From assembly GCA_030826005.1 (NCBI GenBank), contig JAPJOW010000212.1, positions 1 through 7,675 on the forward strand: 7,675 nucleotides of DNA, written 5' to 3'. A program made the translations under genes and the position numbers. The notes beneath the pieces are model-generated. The model did not search any database. It was not told the origin of the DNA and saw only the letters and a program-made list of their open reading frames with translations. This document shows positions 1-5,518 of this stretch, one piece after another (positions within the stretch are counted from its first letter, which is position 1; each line of letters begins with the position of its first letter). Source of the stretch: Aliterella sp. RAGGC_92. GTDB taxonomy: Bacteria > Cyanobacteriota > Cyanobacteriia > Cyanobacteriales > Chroococcidiopsidaceae.

Positions 1-1877
1 CCTCTAGCTGCTCCTTCTACTTCACTGAGCAAATCTACCAATTGATTTTGCAATAATTCTTTTTGTTGCCGTTGCTCTTGCGACGCGATTTCGGCAGAAA
101 GCCGAGATTTTTCGACTTGTTCTAACAAATTTGCTTGATCTAAAGCAAAACCAATTTGCGCTGCTAACTGAGTAAAGAAATTAATTTCTGTTTCTTGCCA
201 GTTGCGCGGCTCGGAACAATGATGAGCAATCAATAAACCAAGCAATTGTTTATCTTTAAGGATCGGTGCAACTAAATTTGCTTTAACTTCAAATCTTTCT
301 AAAGTGTTGATATGGCACTCGGTGAGTCCGGCATGATAAATATCGTTAATTCCTCGCACCCGACCATTTTTATAATTTTTGATATGTTGCTCTTTAAAAC
401 AAGGATCGTCAATAGTTGCTTGAAGCGCTTGCGTCCATCCAGGTACAACAGATTCCGCAACTACTGTACCGCTCAAATCGGGGTTAAAACGATAAATAAC
501 TACTCGCTCGGTGTGCATCACTTTTCGCACTTCACGCACGGAGGTTTTTAAAATGTCGTCTACGTTCAAAGAGCGACGAATGCGTAAAGTAATATCGGTA
601 AATGTTTGGGCGGCTTCGGTTGCGGTTTCTTGCTTTTTTAACAGAGTTTGCAGTTGTTCTGCCATGCCATTAATATTAGCTCCCAAAACTGCTAGTTCGT
701 CTTTACCTTTAACCGCTAGGCGCGTGTCTAATTGCCCCTCTCCTAGTTGACGCACGGCTTTTGATGCTGCCATCACTGGGCGCAAAGCTCTATTTACACA
801 CCAAGCGGCGATCGCAGCGACGGTAAGCGCGATCGCTCCTGTTGCTAGTGCTAATGTCAGCAAAGAACTTCTACGGGGAGCAAATACGCTATCGGCTTCT
901 TGACTTACTAGCACGCTCCAGTTTAATTGCGATGCTCCGGCAAATTTACCTACGGGGGTGTAAGATACCAAATACGATTCTTGTTCTAGCAAATCTCGAT
1001 CTACAACGCTATCTACGCTACTTACGGTTTGCAATCGCGCTGCTACGGTAGGGAAAACTTCTTGAGCATCCTTGCCGATATAATTTGTATGCTCGGTGGG
1101 TGCAACGACAATTTTACCAATGTCATTAATTGCAAAATATTCTTCTGGTACGTAGCCGTTGATTGTTTGGGCTAGTTCTTTGGCTTCTGCTTGAATAATA
1201 TTATTAAAATATTTTAGGGGCGTGCGCGATCGCACGATCGCGATCGTTTCTCCGGTGCGGGTACTTACTACTGGTGCGGCTACAAATATTGAATATTCTC
1301 CTGTCCCTGATGATTTTCTCGGTGGCGTAATTACGGGGCGGTTGGTTCTCAATACTTCTTGAAAATAGTTGATCTCGCTATAGTTAGCTACAACAGAACC
1401 TTCGGACTGCAATATTACATTACCGTCTAAATCAATTACCGCAATACTGTCATAGATCGGATTATCTTTTATGTAGCGGTTTAATATTGCTTGCTTTGCT
1501 CTTTCGGAAGTTACGGCTCTTGTAGTGGGATTATTTAGAATACTTAGTTGAGATAAAGTTTGAATATCTCGGTATTGTTGAATTATAAATTGATTTATCT
1601 GATTGGATAAGCCAATTACTCTAGCTTTTTGTTGCTGTTGTAAGTTGTCTGTAATTTCTTTGGTAGTTAAATAAGAGGCTGTAGCACCAATCAAAATAAT
1701 TGGTAAAACACTTAAGGCAATTGCGAGGGCGGTTGCTTTAGTTTTTAAACTTACTCTCGATTTGGATTTTAATTTATTATTTGGTTTAAATTGCGTTGAA
1801 TGCTCCTCAATAACTGGGCTATTTTTTCTCTTTTGGGTTTGTTCGCCGAAAGAATCCGGCTCAAGTTTTGTATTCAT
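1..1877 (-). CDS. pixJ: PixJ-like phototaxis receptor (MCP with cyanobacteriochrome GAF), C-terminus beyond window
   Basis: Light-sensing methyl-accepting chemotaxis protein of the inner membrane. I translated the open frame from ATG 1875-1877; it runs off the window after 625 residues. A GAGG box five bases upstream supports this start. Seen: a polar N-terminus; membrane span about 48-70; a periplasmic double-Cache-like region about 75-330 (YFQEVL at 171-176, YSIFVAAPV at 195-203); a second span about 339-359; HAMP about 360-412; GAF about 430-585; then a Gln/Glu-rich helix and LLSEVEGAARG, which in this family leads into a further HAMP and the signalling domain. The GAF has D491-P-C493-F and E520-C521-H522, so both chromophore cysteines of DXCF cyanobacteriochromes are present, exactly 28 residues apart. 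The known family member TePixJ has its two cysteines at 494 and 522. This separates it from paralogous PilJ, which lacks a bilin GAF. Blue/green photochemistry is inferred. The signalling domain is not visible. Confidence 0.88.
   Translation of the reverse strand, partial: MNTKLEPDSFGEQTQKRKNSPVIEEHSTQFKPNNKLKSKSRVSLKTKATALAIALSVLPIILIGATASYLTTKEITDNLQQQQKARVIGLSNQINQFIIQQYRDIQTLSQLSILNNPTTRAVTSERAKQAILNRYIKDNPIYDSIAVIDLDGNVILQSEGSVVANYSEINYFQEVLRTNRPVITPPRKSSGTGEYSIFVAAPVVSTRTGETIAIVRSRTPLKYFNNIIQAEAKELAQTINGYVPEEYFAINDIGKIVVAPTEHTNYIGKDAQEVFPTVAARLQTVSSVDSVVDRDLLEQESYLVSYTPVGKFAGASQLNWSVLVSQEADSVFAPRRSSLLTLALATGAIALTVAAIAAWCVNRALRPVMAASKAVRQLGEGQLDTRLAVKGKDELAVLGANINGMAEQLQTLLKKQETATEAAQTFTDITLRIRRSLNVDDILKTSVREVRKVMHTERVVIYRFNPDLSGTVVAESVVPGWTQALQATIDDPCFKEQHIKNYKNGRVRGINDIYHAGLTECHINTLERFEVKANLVAPILKDKQLLGLLIAHHCSEPRNWQETEINFFTQLAAQIGFALDQANLLEQVEKSRLSAEIASQEQRQQKELLQNQLVDLLSEVEGAAR
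808..836. repeat. Two HIP1 octamers
   Basis: GCGATCGC occurs at 808-815 and 829-836 inside pixJ. Further copies are at 1226-1233, 5053-5060, 5165-5172, 7211-7218 and 7422-7429. This is the highly iterated palindrome of many cyanobacterial genomes and is the main evidence for the type of organism. The copies lie in coding sequence and are absent from the 4123-4704 gap. Confidence 0.9.
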
Positions 1878-1909
1878 AATATCCTCTAATTAATAATTGC
1901 TTTTTCTAG

Positions 1910-2404
1910 CTAATAGGGTTGCAAATTAGGCGAATTAGCGATTTTTTCAGCATCCAAAACTATTAGCATTTCATTTTCTTGAGGAATATACCCACTGATA
2001 TAAGGAGCTAGGGGACTAAATATTTCTGTTGGTGCTTCGCTGCGGTGGTGGGGAAAATGGGTTACACCTTTTATCGATTGAACAACTAGCCCTAACTTAG
2101 CTTTTCCTACCTGCATAATTACTATCTGGTACTGGCGATCGATAGGAGCGGTTACGGGTAAATTAAGAAGTTGAGCTAAATTTACTACCCACAATACTCG
2201 ACTGCGACGATTTAGCAATCCTAATACGCACCTAGGCATATTTGGCACTGGTGTTAGGCGGTTTGTGGAAACCATGATTATTTCTTGTGCATACTTCGTT
2301 AGTAACAAAGCTGGGGTTTGTTGATTTAAGTAAAAGCTTAAATAACTATCACCTACTTGCTTACTTACTTTTTCTAACGGTAATGCAATTTGAGAATTAT
2401 CCAT
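1910..2404 (-). CDS. pixI: CheW-like adaptor PixI
   Basis: CheW-type scaffold of 164 residues, expected to couple the PixJ receptor to a CheA-like kinase (PixL, not in the window). The CheW core is visible at residues 53-80: VPNMPRCVLGLLNRRSR followed by VLWVVNLAQLL, the equivalent of the family pattern 'VP..P..vlGl.N.RG.v..VvdL'. A second beta-rich half (93-115, IVIMQVGKAKLGLVVQSIKG) and the C-terminal YISGYIPQENEMLIVLDAEK (135-154) complete the fold. Length is normal for a single CheW domain. It starts three bases after the pixH stop and has only a weak ribosome binding site, so translational coupling to pixH is likely. The pixJ start follows 32 bases after its stop. The CheW family call is firm. 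The name pixI rests on its place between a CheY-like gene and a cyanobacteriochrome MCP. Confidence 0.87.
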   Translation of the reverse strand: MDNSQIALPLEKVSKQVGDSYLSFYLNQQTPALLLTKYAQEIIMVSTNRLTPVPNMPRCVLGLLNRRSRVLWVVNLAQLLNLPVTAPIDRQYQIVIMQVGKAKLGLVVQSIKGVTHFPHHRSEAPTEIFSPLAPYISGYIPQENEMLIVLDAEKIANSPNLQPY

Positions 2405-2407
2405 TAA

Positions 2408-2770
2408 TTAACCCACAACAGATTTAATTGCCTGTAATAATTGCTCTTTGGTAAATGGTTTTGTGACATAAGCATCTGCACCTTGTTTTTTTCCCCACAA
2501 TCGATCTATTTTTCCAGATTTTGAGCTACAAATAATAATTGGTAGTTGCTCGGTAGCGGGGTTACTTTTTAACTGACGGCATAGCTCAAATCCACTCATG
2601 CCAGGCATTACGACATCAGTTATAATTGCATCCGGTTGTTGTTTTATTGCCGCAACTAGCGCATCTTTAGCATTGCTGGCTAAAATAACGTTGTAACCAC
2701 TATCGCGCAGATATCCAGCTATCAAATTTAATAAACTTTGCGTATCATCAACTAATAAAACTGTACTCAC
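2408..2770 (-). CDS. pixH: CheY-like response regulator PixH (GTG start)
   Basis: Single receiver domain of 120 residues with no output domain. All phosphorylation residues are present: acidic pair D8-D9, phospho-acceptor D52 in ITDVVMPG, Ser82 in the conserved Thr/Ser position, and K104 in TKPF. It is expected to be phosphorylated by the CheA-like kinase of this cluster and to act on type IV pilus motility as in other Pix/Pil systems. The start codon is GTG (2768-2770). The only nearby upstream ATG (revealed in TATGAGGGC) is out of frame, and GAGGG lies 12 bases before GTG, a rather long spacing. The gene begins 29 bases after pixG and ends three bases before pixI. The receiver family is certain. 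The symbol is inferred from gene order and from the neighbouring photoreceptor. Confidence 0.87.
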   Translation of the reverse strand: MSTVLLVDDTQSLLNLIAGYLRDSGYNVILASNAKDALVAAIKQQPDAIITDVVMPGMSGFELCRQLKSNPATEQLPIIICSSKSGKIDRLWGKKQGADAYVTKPFTKEQLLQAIKSVVG

Positions 2771-2799
2771 AACTTTTTGTAGCCCTCATAATTGTTTTA

Positions 2800-4122
2800 T
2801 TAGGATAAATGCCTAAATACAATTTTTAATAAGTCTGATTGGGTAAAAGGTTTGGTCAAATATCCCGATGCTCCTACCATTCTAGCTTTAACTCTATCAA
2901 TAATTCCGGTGTTTCCTGTAACCATAATAATCGGCGTTAATTTAAAAAATGAGTGGTTTCTTAGTAGGCGACATAACTCATAGCCGTCTATTCCTGACAT
3001 TTTGACATCTAACAGTATTAAGTCGGGTTTCAGTCTTACTATCTGCATTAAAGCTTTAATTGGATCGCTAATAGTTGAAACTGCAAAGCTTTCATCATCT
3101 AAAAAATAGCTGAGTTCTTTTAACATTGCCGGGCTATCATCTACGCAAACAATTTTATAAGTCTTTTTGTTTATTGGCGTTTCTGGTATATTGCTAATTG
3201 GTTCGGAAACAATATTAACGGGCTGGGGGTTGCGTTGCGAAATTTCTGGTAATTGCGCGGAAGCAGCTTGAGCTAAAGAATTATTAGGAGCGTGTTTATA
3301 AGTATTAATTTCTAAAGATACTGGACGATTTTTTGTTGGGGCTTTTGGCGTACTAGCATTTGGTAATAGATTGAAAGGTGCATGAGGAGGTTGCAACAAT
3401 ATCATGCCCGATTTAATGTAGGGATACAAGCTTTGGGCTAAACGCAGTTCGTCTTGATTTAGTAAAATTGCTAAGTGTCGAAAACTAAATCCTTTTAAAA
3501 TTGCTGTTAGTTTTTGCCTTAACTCTGGAGAAATTTGCCGATCTTTAGAGGCGGAAGCAGCTAGGTAAGGACATTGGTAAGGCGAGTTTATTTCTGGTGC
3601 TAACGCTTGCCAGTTTTGCAACTGCTTTTTTGCATACTTAACTAAATTTGTCAAGTCAAGTTGGCAAAATTCTGAAGCTATTTCTGGAAAACTACCCAAC
3701 TCATAGCTACCTTCTTCAACTAATAAAAACGATTCAATAACTTCTTTAACTAAGCCCTCAATTAAAACTTTTGCTTGTTCGTGACTTAGGTACTGACGAT
3801 CGATTAACCAGCCAATAGCTTGATAGTCAGAATTTATATTTAAGCGATCTCCTTGGGACTCATTTTCAAACATTAACCTCAATTTGGTACGAGTTTCACT
3901 ACTCAAAGAGGGTATTTTATGAGCTAGGCGGCGTAAATGACAATCAAGGCGATCGAAAGCTTCTACCGAATGAGAAGCATAGGTTATTTTACCTTTTTCT
4001 AAATAAATAGACCAAGTAACTGAGTTACTAAAAACTTTTAGGCGAGCGCTATCATAAGAATTAGATAAGTGAGTTAATAAACTTAGCGGACGTAGTTTTT
4101 GAAATGTTCCACAGCTAGTCAT
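2800..4122 (-). CDS. pixG: PatA-type response regulator PixG
   Basis: Protein of 440 residues and first gene of the pix operon. The N-terminal half (about 1-250) is the PatA-type N-terminal domain of cyanobacterial PatA/PixG/PilG proteins (LRPLSLLTHLSN near 10-21, WSIYLEKGKITYASHS at 37-52, helical middle part, SFRHLAILLNQDEL at 213-226). A Pro/Asn/Ala-rich linker at about 250-320 leads into a C-terminal receiver (about 322-440). The receiver has D328-D329, phospho-acceptor D372 in LLDVKMSGIDG, T402 and K424 in TKPF, so it should be phosphorylatable. The receiver at the C-terminus rather than the N-terminus is typical of this family. Start ATG at 4120-4122 has AAGGA 11 bases upstream. In known clusters this protein acts with the CheY-like PixH downstream of PixL. 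PilG is the main alternative name; the cyanobacteriochrome PixJ at the end of the operon favours PixG. Confidence 0.87.
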   Translation of the reverse strand: MTSCGTFQKLRPLSLLTHLSNSYDSARLKVFSNSVTWSIYLEKGKITYASHSVEAFDRLDCHLRRLAHKIPSLSSETRTKLRLMFENESQGDRLNINSDYQAIGWLIDRQYLSHEQAKVLIEGLVKEVIESFLLVEEGSYELGSFPEIASEFCQLDLTNLVKYAKKQLQNWQALAPEINSPYQCPYLAASASKDRQISPELRQKLTAILKGFSFRHLAILLNQDELRLAQSLYPYIKSGMILLQPPHAPFNLLPNASTPKAPTKNRPVSLEINTYKHAPNNSLAQAASAQLPEISQRNPQPVNIVSEPISNIPETPINKKTYKIVCVDDSPAMLKELSYFLDDESFAVSTISDPIKALMQIVRLKPDLILLDVKMSGIDGYELCRLLRNHSFFKLTPIIMVTGNTGIIDRVKARMVGASGYLTKPFTQSDLLKIVFRHLS

Positions 4123-4184
4123 TTAACACTTATTCCTTGAGCAAATGTTAGTAATTTCAAACCTAAATAAATTTAAAAATTACA

Positions 4185-4214
4185 GGGAAAGTTAAAGTGT
4201 ATTTTAACTTTCTC
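4185..4214 (-). promoter_or_regulatory. Hairpin with competing arm in pixG leader
   Basis: The inverted repeat GAAAGTTAAA (4187-4196) / TTTAACTTTC (4203-4212) is perfect over 10 pairs with a six-base loop. It extends to 12 pairs with one G-T pair (4185-4214). In the minus-strand transcript the stem is followed by a T-rich stretch (five T at about 4180-4176). A third element, ACTTTCCCT at 4230-4238, is a perfect nine-base complement of AGGGAAAGT at 4184-4192, so two upstream arms could compete for one downstream arm. It lies about 62-116 bases before the pixG start. It could be an attenuator, an mRNA-stabilising stem or a protein site; the sequence does not decide. Confidence 0.5.
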
Positions 4215-4260
4215 TCGCAAATTAAATTTACTTTCCCTAAAATAAATCAACCCATACAGC

Positions 4261-4270
4261 ACCGATCGGT
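4261..4270. repeat. 10-base palindrome ACCGATCGGT
   Basis: Perfect short palindrome near position +22 to +31 of the inferred pix transcript. It could be an operator half of the same control region. Short palindromes with a GATC core are also common in this genome because of HIP1-like words, so it may be incidental. Confidence 0.25.
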
Positions 4271-4298
4271 CGAAACTATCAGTACCCAAGAATAATCT

Positions 4299-4304
4299 AT
4301 TATA
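4299..4304 (-). promoter_or_regulatory. Candidate -10 box of the pix operon
   Basis: Perfect TATAAT on the minus strand, 177 bases upstream of the pixG start. No good -35 hexamer is found 16-18 bases further upstream (AAATCT at 4322-4327); the nearest TTGATC (4317-4322) is only 12 bases away. Together with the palindrome upstream this fits an activator-dependent promoter. The start point would be near 4292, giving a leader of about 170 bases. The assignment is by pattern only. Confidence 0.4.
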
Positions 4305-4345
4305 CAAACAATTCTAGATCAAGATTTTTAACCTGTAACATCTAG

Positions 4346-4365
4346 CAAAAACATCGATGTTTTTG
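4346..4365. promoter_or_regulatory. Perfect 20-base palindrome, possible regulator site
   Basis: CAAAAACATCGATGTTTTTG is a perfect inverted repeat without a spacer. Its centre lies about 63 bases upstream of the start point inferred from the TATAAT at 4299-4304, a distance typical of class I activator sites. With no loop it is a poor RNA hairpin and a better candidate for a dimeric DNA-binding protein. It does not match the NtcA pattern GTA-N8-TAC. I do not recognise the regulator. Confidence 0.4.
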
Positions 4366-4438
4366 TCGATCTCGATCGCGGACATAATGTATATAAATAT
4401 ACAATTAACTTGAGGCTAAAACTCCAAACCATGCTAGG

Positions 4439-4582
4439 CTAAATCGCGACAAGAACAAAAGTAGTAAAAAAAGATACATAAGCAGCGCGAATCAAGATAA
4501 CAAAAAAAATCTCCTCCGCCGTCAACCCAATATTATGATGTAAAGTAAAAATAGAGCCTCTAGGCTTAACAAGCGTCTGCAC
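4439..4582 (-). CDS. Doubtful 47-residue hydrophobic ORF
   Basis: A minus-strand frame is open for 71 codons (4439-4651) without ATG. A GTG at 4580-4582 would give 47 residues ending in a plausible membrane helix, with IFFVILIRAAYVSFFTTF at residues 25-42. There is no ribosome binding site before the GTG. A GGAGGAG motif (4511-4517) lies inside the frame, 15 bases before a TTG. The hydrophobicity may simply follow from T-rich sequence. No family recognised. It is listed because it is the longest open stretch in the intergenic region and lies on the pix strand. Confidence 0.13.
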   Translation of the reverse strand: MQTLVKPRGSIFTLHHNIGLTAEEIFFVILIRAAYVSFFTTFVLVAI

Positions 4583-4656
4583 AGCTAAATAGCATGGCGA
4601 AATATAGTTAGAATCTGTAAAGTAGCTAACATAAAAATTGTCCGTTGAACTTTATC

Positions 4657-4698
4657 ATGGCTGCCCCCGGCGACAAAATGCAACTGGATATTACTTAA
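4657..4698 (+). other. 13-codon frame just before the phosphatase gene
   Basis: ATG 4657 opens a frame encoding MAAPGDKMQLDIT and ends with TAA at 4696-4698, six bases before the phosphatase ATG and in the same frame. It has no clear ribosome binding site. It could be a leader peptide coupled to translation of the phosphatase gene, whose own start also lacks a good binding site. It could equally be an extended N-terminus lost to a stop codon, or chance. Confidence 0.15.
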
Positions 4699-4704
4699 AA
4701 ATTC

Positions 4705-5514
4705 ATGCAGACAGACGAACCTATATCGAAAAACTTAGAGCGCTGGCGAGTAGTAGCAGCCTCAGTATTAGGAAAAAGTCATGAGAAAGTCAAGCAACTG
4801 TGTCAAGATGCTCATCACTGGGAGCTATTAGCAGAAGGAGTCTTAGTAGCGGCGGTAGCCGATGGTGCGGGGAGCGCGAGTTTGGGAAAAGTAGGGGCAA
4901 TTGTTGCCTCTCAAACTGCGGTAGAAACAATCCGCTTGCAATACGCAGCAACAAAAAGTTTTGAGGATCTAAGCCATGAGGAAGATGACAAAAAGTGGCA
5001 ACTGATGCTGACTAATGCTCTAGAAGCCGCTAAAAAAGCTGTAGAAGAAGAAGCGATCGCCTGTAAAGTAGCTTCTAGAGAACTAGCTACAACTTTAATT
5101 ATTGTTGTTGCCACTGCTAAATTAATTGCCGCCGTGCAAGTAGGTGATGGAGTAGCCGTAGGGTGCGATCGCGCGGGCAACATGATCGCGCTAACAGCGC
5201 CGCAACGCGGGGAGTACGCGAACGAAACAATTTTTTTAGTTTCACCCAACGCTTTAGAAAACATTCACGTAAACGTCTGGCGGGGAGTTGTAGCTAATAT
5301 CGCCATGCTCTCCGACGGACTGCAAATGCTGGCTTTAGAAATGAATGGAGGAAAACCTTATGCGCCTTTTTTTTTCCCAATGTTTCAATTTATAGCGGAT
5401 GTAACGGACGAACGAGCAGCACAAGAGCAATTAGTAGCATTTTTGCGATCGGAACGCATTAGCACGCGGACTGATGACGATCTAACACTTTTACTGGCGA
5501 CCATAGTCAATTAA
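4705..5514 (+). CDS. PP2C-family serine/threonine protein phosphatase
   Basis: Metal-dependent protein phosphatase of 269 residues, soluble, with no signal peptide or membrane span. The PP2C metal-binding motifs are all present: CQDA at 33-36 (D35), VADGAGSA at 51-58 (D53-G54), GDGVAVG at 147-153 (D148), LSDG at 202-205 (D204) and TDDDLTLLLA at 256-265. WRVVAASVLGKSH at 14-26 is the typical entry strand of the compact PP2C subgroup that is found beside kinases. It should therefore be catalytically active. ATG 4705 is chosen because a TAA lies six bases upstream in frame and the conserved part begins at residue 14; no strong Shine-Dalgarno is seen (GGAT 15 bases upstream). The gene ends four bases before the kinase ATG. 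The natural inference is that it reverses phosphorylation by that kinase, either on the kinase itself or on shared targets. In related TerY-P triads a vWA protein is also encoded, but none is visible here. Confidence 0.9.
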   Translation: MQTDEPISKNLERWRVVAASVLGKSHEKVKQLCQDAHHWELLAEGVLVAAVADGAGSASLGKVGAIVASQTAVETIRLQYAATKSFEDLSHEEDDKKWQLMLTNALEAAKKAVEEEAIACKVASRELATTLIIVVATAKLIAAVQVGDGVAVGCDRAGNMIALTAPQRGEYANETIFLVSPNALENIHVNVWRGVVANIAMLSDGLQMLALEMNGGKPYAPFFFPMFQFIADVTDERAAQEQLVAFLRSERISTRTDDDLTLLLATIVN

Positions 5515-5518
5515 TGCC

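Larger units (their letters stand above)
4123..4704. other. Intergenic region between divergent operons, with pix promoter and leader
   Basis: A 582-base AT-rich gap between pixG (minus) and the phosphatase gene (plus). The left half holds the likely pix promoter, two palindromes and a structured leader, listed separately. The right half (about 4400-4700) has no convincing gene. It contains AGGCTAAA at 4413-4420 and 4436-4443 and AGGCTTAA at 4562-4569, with inverted AGCCT at 4555-4559. GTTAG (4607-4611) and CTAAC (4626-4630) form a weak inverted repeat. For the plus-strand operon I see only partial -10 matches, TATTAT at 4531-4536 and TAGAAT at 4609-4614, neither with a good -35, so its promoter is not assigned. 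No tRNA, transposon end or riboswitch was recognised. Confidence 0.75.

Noticed and set aside
312..1051. Open frames on the plus strand at 312-551, 511-750 and 842-1051
   Set aside because: They lie opposite the continuous pixJ frame, which carries recognisable Cache, HAMP and GAF motifs. Their products have no family features.
1878..1909. Possible terminator between pixI and pixJ
   Set aside because: The 32-base gap shows no stem followed by a T run on the minus strand; it holds the pixJ ribosome binding site.
2408..4122. Assignment of the cluster to the pilGHIJ type IV pilus operon
   Set aside because: Gene order is the same in both paralogous clusters, but the receptor here has a two-cysteine bilin GAF, which belongs to PixJ and not PilJ.
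4452..4480. Minus-strand ATG frame giving a very hydrophobic 24-residue peptide (start near 4480)
   Set aside because: It arises from A/T runs in one frame of the gap, has no ribosome binding site at a usable distance and overlaps the other doubtful frame.
4911..5264. 117-residue minus-strand frame inside the phosphatase gene
   Set aside because: It is opposite a PP2C gene with all catalytic motifs; the Ala/Ser-rich product is typical of a shadow frame.
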